In this document: positions 52,965 through 59,348 of the stretch, in pieces | Numbering within the stretch: the first letter of the stretch is position 1 | Layout of the letters: each line of letters opens with the position of its first letter | DNA from: Hymenobacter aerophilus DSM 13606 | Lineage (GTDB): Bacteria > Bacteroidota > Bacteroidia > Cytophagales > Hymenobacteraceae | Direction: 5' to 3' | Assembly (NCBI RefSeq): GCF_000382225.1 | Contig: NZ_KB907811.1 | Location: 1 to 64,000, forward strand | DNA: 64,000 nt | Program-made: the position numbers and the translations under genes | The notes under the pieces: generated by a model | The model's input: the letters and a program-made list of their open reading frames with translations, nothing else | The model's database searches: none | Told to the model about the DNA's origin: nothing

Positions 52965-52972
52965 TATCTTTG
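52965..52972 (+). promoter_or_regulatory. Promoter box of rsmA
   Basis: TATCTTTG, exact TAnnTTTG, about 178 nt upstream of the rsmA start. Palindromic element E then lies in the predicted leader RNA. Confidence 0.45.
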
Positions 52973-53008
52973 GCCGTGAAGGTAAGTTTTTTAGAGAAGG
53001 AAAAGACC

Positions 53009-53101
53009 GTCATTCAGAGCGTAGCGAAGAATCTCGGCTGCTGACGTTGCGGCACCATTCTAATGTCAGCAGGCGAGATTCTTCGCTACGCTCTGAATGA
53101 C
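53009..53101. repeat. Palindromic element E in the rsmA leader
   Basis: Arms 53009-53045 and 53065-53101 (37 bp) pair with one mismatch around a 19-bp centre. The outer 27 bp carry the shared core (gtcattcagagcgtagcg, gaagaatctc), and the inner part reads ctgctgac in place of gcgtgc. The flanks 53000-53008 and 53102-53140 (tctcactt units) are less regular. Confidence 0.88.
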
Positions 53102-53149
53102 AACCCTATCTCACTTCTCCTTTCTCAAATCTCACTTCTATAATCAATA

Positions 53150-53938
53150 ATGGATTCCGTTAAAGCCAAAAAGCACCTCGGCCAGCACTTCCTCAACGAC
53201 CCCAACATTGCGCGCAACATTGTGGAGGCCCTGCGCCTGCCGGGCGGCGTGCGGCACGTGCTCGAAATCGGGCCCGGCATGGGCGTGCTGACCCAGACGC
53301 TGCTCCAGCACCCGGAGTACGAAACGGCCGTAGTGGAAATCGACCGCGACTCGGTGGCCTATCTGCAGAAGCACTACCCCGCCCTGGAAGACCGGATTTA
53401 TTCGCAGGATTTCCTGAAAATGGACCTCGCGGCGCTCTACGGCGCCCAGCCGCTGAGCATCATCGGCAACTTCCCCTACAACATCAGCAGCCAGATTTAC
53501 TTCCAGATTCTGGCCCACCGCCAGCAGGTGCGCGAAAGCGTGGGCATGATCCAGAAGGAAGTGGCCGACCGCCTGGCCACCGGCCCCGGCTCGAAAACCT
53601 ACGGCATCCTGAGCGTGCTGCTGCAGGCCTACTACGACATCGAGTACCTGTTCACGGTGCCGCCCCACGTGTTCAGCCCGCCGCCCAAGGTGCAGTCGGC
53701 CGCAATCCGCCTCACCCGCAACGCCACCGAGCAGCTGGCCTGCGACGAAAAACTATTCTTCCGGGTGGTAAAGCAGGCCTTCTCCACCCGCCGCAAAACC
53801 CTGCGCAACGCCCTCAAGCCCTTCGGTATGCCCGTTGAAGCCACCACCGACCCCGTGTTCGACCTGCGCGCCGAGCAGCTCAGCGTGGCCGACTTCGTGG
53901 ATTTGACGAACCGCGTAGCGGCGAATAAGAGCGAGTAG
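53150..53938 (+). CDS. rsmA: 16S rRNA (adenine1518-N6/adenine1519-N6)-dimethyltransferase
   Basis: A 262-residue KsgA/RsmA. MDSVKAKKHLGQHFLNDPNI opens the protein; EIGPGMGVLTQTLL binds S-adenosylmethionine; NFPYNISSQIYF is the NLPY-type catalytic motif; FSTRRKTLRNAL follows. It dimethylates two adenines at the 3' end of 16S rRNA during 30S maturation and sets kasugamycin sensitivity. Confidence 0.96.
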   Translation: MDSVKAKKHLGQHFLNDPNIARNIVEALRLPGGVRHVLEIGPGMGVLTQTLLQHPEYETAVVEIDRDSVAYLQKHYPALEDRIYSQDFLKMDLAALYGAQPLSIIGNFPYNISSQIYFQILAHRQQVRESVGMIQKEVADRLATGPGSKTYGILSVLLQAYYDIEYLFTVPPHVFSPPPKVQSAAIRLTRNATEQLACDEKLFFRVVKQAFSTRRKTLRNALKPFGMPVEATTDPVFDLRAEQLSVADFVDLTNRVAANKSE

Positions 53939-53960
53939 AAGGAAGCTTAAACAGCCGTGC

Positions 53961-54893
53961 TCACCTCTTGTCTTTAAAATTCTGCACCGCATACACGAGG
54001 CCCAGCGTGAGGCCCTGGCTGTACTGCACGGCGCGGTCCTGGTCGTAATCGTAGAGCAGAATGCCGGTGAGGGCCACGTTGATGTAGCGGTTGACTTTGG
54101 CCGTGAGGTTGGCGTCGAGGCGGTGGTCGATGCGGCGCAGGGCCAGGTCGGAGCCGTAGTTGGCGAACAGCAGGTAGCGGGCCTTCAGGTTGATGTTGGT
54201 GGCAATGTCCTTGTCGAACTCGGCCAGCGCCTGCGCGGCCAGCACCTCAAAGCGGGTGGAATGGCCTAAGTCAACGCCGTAGGGCGTTTCGCCCAGCGCC
54301 CCCACAAACCGCTCGGGCCGGCCAACCACCGTCAGGCGCGGCGCGAAGGGCGAGAGGCGTAGTTTGAAGTAGCTGGTGGGATGGTACTCGAAGCCGTAGG
54401 CCGCCGTGAAATAGGCCGGCGCGAAAGTCGAGGACACCAGCTGGGCCTGCTGCTGGCCGTTGGCATCGTCGAAATACTTGTAGCCGGGCGCAAACTGGGT
54501 GAGCAGGTTCAGCGACACGAACGTGTCCCAGTGCGGACTCAGGGCACGGCCGTACTTGGTATCGAGGTAGATGCGGTCGAGGCTTTTGCGGAAGCCCTGG
54601 CCCTTGTTGGCCACGAAAGCATACAGTAAATCGGCCTGGTTGTCCCAGCTATGAACGCCGCGCCGGTAGTTGGCCTGGGCATTGAGCGAGGCGTTCAGGC
54701 CCAGCGAGCTGACGCCGCCCCCGCGCCAGTTGGACGAGAGCGTGGCTTCCTGAAAGTTCAGGGCTGCCTTAAAGCTTTTCTTCCACAGCGAATCGGGCGC
54801 CACCGGGCTTTCGGGCGCGGTTTGCGCCGCCGTCGGCAACGTAACACCGGCCGCCAGCAGCAGCGGCAGCAGAAGGGTAGCGGTTCGTTTCAT
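53961..54893 (-). CDS. DUF3078 outer-membrane-like beta protein
   Basis: From the ATG at 54893 the protein is 310 residues: signal peptide (ATLLLPLLLAAGVTLPTAAQ), then WKKSFKAALNFQEATLSSNW and RGGGVSSLGLNASLNAQANY. Many alternating-hydrophobic strands run to VYAVQNFKDKR. This is the DUF3078 family, probably a small outer-membrane barrel of 10-12 strands. Role unknown. It converges on rsmA. Confidence 0.82.
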   Translation of the reverse strand: MKRTATLLLPLLLAAGVTLPTAAQTAPESPVAPDSLWKKSFKAALNFQEATLSSNWRGGGVSSLGLNASLNAQANYRRGVHSWDNQADLLYAFVANKGQGFRKSLDRIYLDTKYGRALSPHWDTFVSLNLLTQFAPGYKYFDDANGQQQAQLVSSTFAPAYFTAAYGFEYHPTSYFKLRLSPFAPRLTVVGRPERFVGALGETPYGVDLGHSTRFEVLAAQALAEFDKDIATNINLKARYLLFANYGSDLALRRIDHRLDANLTAKVNRYINVALTGILLYDYDQDRAVQYSQGLTLGLVYAVQNFKDKR

Positions 54894-55087
54894 GCGGGGC
54901 ACGGGTTGGAGTAGGGCCGGTACTGGCGGGCTAAAGGTATTAAATGCGGCAGGCTCAACAATAGCCGCGGCCGCTGGTAATGGAGCCGCCTGGCGGGCGC
55001 GGGCCCTAACCTGCGCCGGCCGCCGTTGCGTTGGATAGCAATATCTTCGCCTCACCTTTCAGTAGCCCCCATCCTTAGCCGCCCACC

Positions 55088-56035
55088 ATGTCCCTCTGCC
55101 TCGTCATCGACGATATGCACCCCAGCCTGCCCGAGTACCTGGCGCCGCTGGGCCTCACGCTGCACTACCGCCCCGACCTGACGGCCGCCGAAGTGCCCGC
55201 CGCCCTGGCCGCCCACCCCTACGAGGGGCTGATGGTGCGCTCCAAGCTGCGCATCACGCGCGAGCTGCTGGCCCACGGCCCGCAGCTGCGCTACGTGGCC
55301 CGCGCCGGCGCCGGAGTCGATAATGTGGATGAGCAGGCCCTGGCCGATGCGGGCATCACGCTGCTCAACGCCCCCGAAGGCAACCGCGACGCGGTGGGCG
55401 AGTACGCGGTGGGGCTGCTGCTGGCGCTGCTGCGCAACATTGTGCGGGCCGATGCCGAGGTGCGCGTCGGGCAGTGGCGCCGCGAGGCCAACCGGGGCGA
55501 GGAGCTGGGCGGCAAAACCGTGGGCCTGCTCGGCTACGGGCACATGGGCCGCGCCTTTGCCCGCCGCCTCAGCGCGTTCGGCTGCATTGTGCTGGCCCAC
55601 GACCACGACCCCGCCTGCCTGCCCGACGAGAATGCCACGCTCGTGCCGCTGGCCGAGCTGCAGGCCCGGGCCGAAGTGCTGAGCCTGCACATTCCGTACT
55701 CGCCGGCCAACCACCATGTTGTCAACGAGGAGTTCCTGGCCGGTTTTGCCAACGCCATCTGGCTGCTGAACACGGCCCGCGGCGAAGTGCTCGACCACGC
55801 CGCGATGGTCAGCCGCCTGCGCACCGGCCAGGTGCGCGGTGCGGCCCTCGATGTGCTCGAAAACGAAAAACTGGCCGGCCTCAGCCCCGAGCAGCAGGCC
55901 CGCTTCGATTACCTGCGCACTGCGCCCAACGTCGTGCTGGCGCCCCACATTGGCGGCTGGAGCTTCCAGAGCTACGAGCGCATCAATGCGGTGCTGGCCC
56001 GCAAGCTGGCGGCGTTTCTGGGGGTGGGGGAGTGA
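55088..56035 (+). CDS. D-2-hydroxyacid dehydrogenase (SerA-like)
   Basis: A 315-residue NAD-dependent dehydrogenase. Rossmann motif LLGYGHMGRAFARRL, catalytic Arg in LNTARGEVLDH, Glu in the DVLENEK block and catalytic His in LAPHIGGWSFQS are all visible. It lacks the ACT domain of full-length SerA. 3-Phosphoglycerate dehydrogenase is the likeliest role, but a related hydroxyacid is possible. Its last bases lead straight into gtgaggag repeats. Confidence 0.87.
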   Translation: MSLCLVIDDMHPSLPEYLAPLGLTLHYRPDLTAAEVPAALAAHPYEGLMVRSKLRITRELLAHGPQLRYVARAGAGVDNVDEQALADAGITLLNAPEGNRDAVGEYAVGLLLALLRNIVRADAEVRVGQWRREANRGEELGGKTVGLLGYGHMGRAFARRLSAFGCIVLAHDHDPACLPDENATLVPLAELQARAEVLSLHIPYSPANHHVVNEEFLAGFANAIWLLNTARGEVLDHAAMVSRLRTGQVRGAALDVLENEKLAGLSPEQQARFDYLRTAPNVVLAPHIGGWSFQSYERINAVLARKLAAFLGVGE

Positions 56036-56250
56036 GGAGGTGAGGAGGTGATAAGATTGTCATTCTGAGCGGAGCGCAGCGGAGTCGAAGAATCTCGCGT
56101 GCCACAGTAATTTCTGACGACCGGATTACCATTGCCCGCGAGATTCTTCGCGCTGCTCAGAATGACAGTTCTCTTTTGTTCGACTTCCCACCTCCTCACC
56201 TCCTCACCTCCTCACCCCATCACCTCCTCACCCCATCACCCCATTACCCT
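56034..56250. repeat. Palindromic element F with 8-bp-unit flanks
   Basis: The core arms 56059-56103 and 56134-56166 carry the shared motif; the left arm has an extra block (gcagcggagt) missing from the right, so it is the least symmetric copy. The outer flanks are inverted tandem units: gtgaggag at 56034-56050 and acctcctc/accccatc at 56190-56250 (about seven units). Confidence 0.82.
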
Positions 56251-56264
56251 TTCCCCGATTTTCG

Positions 56265-56272
56265 TATATTTG
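56265..56272 (+). promoter_or_regulatory. Promoter box of greA
   Basis: TATATTTG, exact TAnnTTTG, 77 nt upstream of the greA ATG. Transcription would start near 56277, just before the leader hairpin. Confidence 0.5.
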
Positions 56273-56288
56273 CCTGCACCTACCAAGG

Positions 56289-56330
56289 GGAGAACGGCCA
56301 GCCACGCTGGCCGTTCTCCTTATTTTTTTG
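56289..56330 (+). promoter_or_regulatory. Terminator-like hairpin in the greA leader (possible attenuator)
   Basis: A perfect 14-bp stem (ggagaacggccagc 56289-56302 with 56306-56319) with a cac loop is followed at once by ttattttttt. This is a strong intrinsic terminator by form, placed between the promoter box and the greA start, so many transcripts should end here. Confidence 0.75.
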
Positions 56331-56349
56331 AGCTAATCCCACCCATGTC

Positions 56350-56823
56350 ATGTCAACTGTCAACTACTACACGCCCGAAGGTCTGCAGAAGCTCAAAACC
56401 GAGCTCCAGGACCTCAAAATCCGGGGTCGGGCCAAGGCCGCCGACGACCTGCGCGAAGCCCGCGACAAGGGCGACCTGAGCGAAAACGCCGAGTACGACG
56501 CCGCCAAGGACGCGCAGGGCCTGCTGGAGCTCAAAATTGCCAAGCTGGAAGAGGTGCTGGGCAACGCCCGCCTGCTCGACGAAACCAACCTCGACCTGAG
56601 CAAAGTGCTCATTATGAGCAAAGTGAAGCTCAAAAACCTCAAGAACAACATGGTGCTCGACTACACGCTGGTAGCCGAGGAGGAGGCCAACCTGGCCGCC
56701 GGCAAAATCTCCGTGAAGTCGCCCATCGGCAAAGGCCTGCTGGGTAAGTCGGTGGGCGAAACGGCCGAAATAACGGTGCCCGCCGGCAAGCTGCAGTTCC
56801 AGGTACTCGAAATCAGCCGTTAA
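56350..56823 (+). CDS. greA: Transcription elongation factor GreA
   Basis: A 157-residue GreA with an N-terminal coiled coil whose tip carries the acidic pair in EARDKGDLSENAEYDAAKD, needed to make RNA polymerase cleave backtracked RNA, and a C-terminal FKBP-like domain (SPIGKGLLGKSVGETAEI). Length normal. Preceded by a terminator-like hairpin that GreA itself could influence. Confidence 0.97.
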   Translation: MSTVNYYTPEGLQKLKTELQDLKIRGRAKAADDLREARDKGDLSENAEYDAAKDAQGLLELKIAKLEEVLGNARLLDETNLDLSKVLIMSKVKLKNLKNNMVLDYTLVAEEEANLAAGKISVKSPIGKGLLGKSVGETAEITVPAGKLQFQVLEISR

Positions 56824-56824
56824 A

Positions 56825-57055
56825 GTGAAATGGCGAGGTGGTGAAATGGTGAGTAACCGTTTCGGCACTTTGATTTATTTGAAAAGGGCGGGGCTGCGGC
56901 TTCGCCCTTTTGCGTTTGGGCCCGTACTTTGGAGCGGCTACCGGGGCTGCCCGGCGTTGGGCGCGGCGGCAGCGCATCGTTGTTTTGCCCGCCTCCAGCC
57001 GTGCCGTCAGGCCTTTTGAGCGTCAACTCACCATTTCACCACCTCACCATTTCAC
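56825..57055. repeat. Inverted heptad/octad arms around the greA/HIT gap
   Basis: Arms 56825-56853 and 57027-57055, 29 bp each, are inverted copies with one mismatch (units of gtgaaat, ggtgagg). One starts 2 bp after the greA stop; the other ends 3 bp before the HIT start. The greA terminator lies between them. Confidence 0.88.
56882..56911 (+). terminator. greA terminator
   Basis: A 9-bp stem (aaaagggcg 56882-56890 with cgccctttt 56903-56911). Confidence 0.65.
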
Positions 57056-57058
57056 CTC

Positions 57059-57970
57059 ATGGCTTCCATTTTCTCGCGCATTGTGGCCGGCGAGCTGCCC
57101 GCTTACAAGGTGGCCGAAGACGAGCACCACCTGGCTTTTCTTGACATTACGCCGCTCGTGGAGGGGCACACGCTGGTTATTCCGAAGCGCGAAGTCGATT
57201 ATATTTTCGATTTGCCGCCCGCCGAGCTGGCGGCGCTGCACCTGTTTGCCCAGCGCGTGGCGGCCGGCGTGCGGGCCGCGGTGCCTTGCAAGCGCGTGGG
57301 CGTGGCCGTTATCGGGCTCGAAGTGCCGCACGCCCACATCCACCTGATTCCGATGACCAAGGTGGCCGACATGAACTTCGCCAACCCCAAAATCAAGGTG
57401 GATGAGCGGCGCATGAACGAGCTGGCCGCCGCCATCGGGGCCCAGGTGCCGGCCGTGGTAACCGGCACGCCCGAGCTGCCCGCCGACCCGCGCGACACCA
57501 AAGGCGGCCGCGAAACCGTGGAAGCCTCCGAGCCCGACGCCTTCCAGGCCCCCGCCCCCGATGGCGCTGCCGCCCCCGACGACGCCACCCTGGAGCCCCT
57601 GCGCGAGATGACCAAAGGCCTGAGCTACGTCAGCGAAGCCGATGCGCCGCTGGAGGCCGTGAGCTTCGCGGCCCCGGCCGGCGGCCTCACCGATGAGGCC
57701 CTAGCCAAGCTGGCCGGCGTACCGGCCGGCACGCCCGTCGAGCGGCAGGAGCTGACCTATTTCCTGCGTAACCACACCGCCGACCAGGGCGTGACCGGCA
57801 GTGCCGAAAGCGCCAACCGCTTCAAGCAGCTGCAACTATTTATGAAGCAGGAGCTAAGCGGCACCCAGGTGTACCGCTTCGGCCAGGGCCCGCAGGTGCC
57901 GGTGCTGGTGCTCGGCGAGGGCGAAGGCGGCCGGCTGCAGGGCTTCAAAACGGTGCTCACCGAAACCTAA
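57059..57970 (+). CDS. HIT hydrolase fused to a NuiA-like nuclease-inhibitor domain
   Basis: A 303-residue two-domain protein. Residues 1-135 are a HIT domain (SIFSRIVAGELPAYKVAEDE; catalytic HAHIHLIP, His91/93/95), a nucleotide phosphoramidase or Ap4A-type hydrolase. After a Pro/Glu/Asp-rich linker, residues about 176-303 resemble NuiA, the inhibitor of Anabaena nuclease NucA. They show GLSYVSEADAPLEAVSF (compare GLLFMSESEYPFEVF), FKQLQLFMKQEL, TQVYRFGQGPQVPVLVLGE, and a C-terminal end TVLTET (compare STKVVET). NuiA residues that reach the nuclease metal, Glu24 and the C-terminal Thr, have counterparts Glu193 and Thr303. No signal peptide, so cytoplasmic. The NuiA comparison is from memory. 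Confidence 0.82.
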   Translation: MASIFSRIVAGELPAYKVAEDEHHLAFLDITPLVEGHTLVIPKREVDYIFDLPPAELAALHLFAQRVAAGVRAAVPCKRVGVAVIGLEVPHAHIHLIPMTKVADMNFANPKIKVDERRMNELAAAIGAQVPAVVTGTPELPADPRDTKGGRETVEASEPDAFQAPAPDGAAAPDDATLEPLREMTKGLSYVSEADAPLEAVSFAAPAGGLTDEALAKLAGVPAGTPVERQELTYFLRNHTADQGVTGSAESANRFKQLQLFMKQELSGTQVYRFGQGPQVPVLVLGEGEGGRLQGFKTVLTET

Positions 57971-57989
57971 TCGGCAGACTGGCAAGAAC

Positions 57990-58040
57990 TACAAACGGCC
58001 TGTGGGCCTGAGTTACGCTCAGGCTCACAGGCCGTTTGTA
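57990..58040. terminator. Bidirectional terminator between HIT-NuiA and AI-2E genes
   Basis: A 23-bp stem with one mismatch (57990-58012 with 58018-58040) and a 5-nt loop, between convergent genes, with T/A-rich ends. Confidence 0.82.
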
Positions 58041-58066
58041 TACAACACAAGCCTTGAGCGCCGACG

Positions 58067-59164
58067 TTATTGGGGTAGCGGCGGCAGCGGCCCGGCGGGG
58101 GGCACGAGGGGCGCGGTGGCGGGCAGCTGCGGCTCAGTCTGGAACCGCTTGAGCAGGCCGTTTTCGCGCTCGAACACTCCCACCAGCACAATCAGGTAGG
58201 AGAGCAGCAGCGGCCCCATCACCAGGCCCAGGATGCCGAACAGCTCGACGCCCAGCACCACGCCGGCCAGCGTGATGAGCGGGTGAATGTCGCCCATGCG
58301 CTTGGCCAGCACGATGCGCAGCAGGTTGTCGATGTTGATAATGACGATGACGCCCACCAGCAAAATGCCCACGCCCTGGCCCACGTGGCCCTGCGCCAGT
58401 TTGAAGATGGCCGCCGGGCCCCACACCAGTGGCGTGCCCAGCACCGGAATAAAGGCCGTGAAAAAGGCCAGCGTGCCCCAAAAAAGCGCGTCCTCGACCC
58501 CGAAAATCCAGAGGGTGAGGCCCGTGAAGGCGGCCTGCACCAGCGCAATGAGCGCCTGGCCAAGCACGTTGGCATTCACCGTGTTGCGCAGCGAGTCGCC
58601 CAGCTCCTGCAGCGTGGCTTCGCGGAAGGGCAGGTAGCGGCGCAGGCCCCGCAGAAACGTTTCTTCCTGCACAAACATGAAGTAGAGCGTGAACAGCATC
58701 AGGCCGATGATGACGATGAAGTGCAGCAGCCCGCTGGCCAGCGACGGAATGCGCGTGCTCAGCCAGCCCACCACCTGCTCAATCAGGCCGCGCACGTTGT
58801 TTTCGGTGGTGAACTGGTAGCCGGTTTTCTGCTCTACCAGATGCAGCACGGTCATAATCTGGCTGGTATCTTGGGCGTAGAGGCGGATGCGGTTGACGAG
58901 CATCAGCACCAGCCCGGTGAAGGGCATGATGATGACGACCACCGCAAACACCAGCAGCAGGGCCGTTACGAGCTGCCGGTTCCAGTGGCGGCGGTGCACC
59001 AGGGCCGTAAACCAGGGCCGCAGCACCACGTACAGCACGCCCGCCCCCAGAAACGCCGTGATGTAGGAGCCCAGCCCCAGCAGAATCAGCCCGGCCAGGC
59101 CCACGAGGCACACAATCAGCAGCACGTACTGCTGGCGGGGCGTGTAGATGTTTTCGACGGACAC
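58067..59164 (-). CDS. AI-2E family transporter
   Basis: A 365-residue inner-membrane protein with about eight transmembrane segments and the family's conserved middle: FGVEDALFWGTLAFFTAFIP and the loop LGTPLVWGPAAI. The end carries GLVMGPLLLSYLIVLVGVFE and a Pro-rich tail. Members export AI-2 or act in Na+/H+ antiport; the substrate here is unknown. It lies between the HIT-NuiA gene and the nuclease gene, in the same direction as the nuclease and 175 bp downstream of it. Confidence 0.88.
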   Translation of the reverse strand: MSVENIYTPRQQYVLLIVCLVGLAGLILLGLGSYITAFLGAGVLYVVLRPWFTALVHRRHWNRQLVTALLLVFAVVVIIMPFTGLVLMLVNRIRLYAQDTSQIMTVLHLVEQKTGYQFTTENNVRGLIEQVVGWLSTRIPSLASGLLHFIVIIGLMLFTLYFMFVQEETFLRGLRRYLPFREATLQELGDSLRNTVNANVLGQALIALVQAAFTGLTLWIFGVEDALFWGTLAFFTAFIPVLGTPLVWGPAAIFKLAQGHVGQGVGILLVGVIVIINIDNLLRIVLAKRMGDIHPLITLAGVVLGVELFGILGLVMGPLLLSYLIVLVGVFERENGLLKRFQTEPQLPATAPLVPPAGPLPPLPQ

Positions 59165-59172
59165 TTTTTGGG

Positions 59173-59348
59173 AAATTATGGATTATGAATTATAAATTTT
59201 GAATTAGGGGCGTTGAGCATGGTGAAGGCCGGTTGCTTCGCGCCTCCTTGCCACTCCGCTCTGCCCTGTTCTATGATACGCTAAGCAAGCGCTTCACGCC
59301 ACATTCCGGCAGTCCAATCCATAATTCAAAATTCAAAATTTATAATTC
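59173..59348. repeat. AT-rich inverted heptad arms in the AI-2E/nuclease gap
   Basis: Arm 59173-59206 (aattatg, gattatg, aattata, aattttg) and arm 59313-59348 (ataattc, aaaattc, aaaattt, ataattcc) are inverted copies at the two edges of the gap. The right arm contains the nuclease stop codon (59340-59342) and its last two or three codons. Same type as 45141-45235. Confidence 0.82.
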
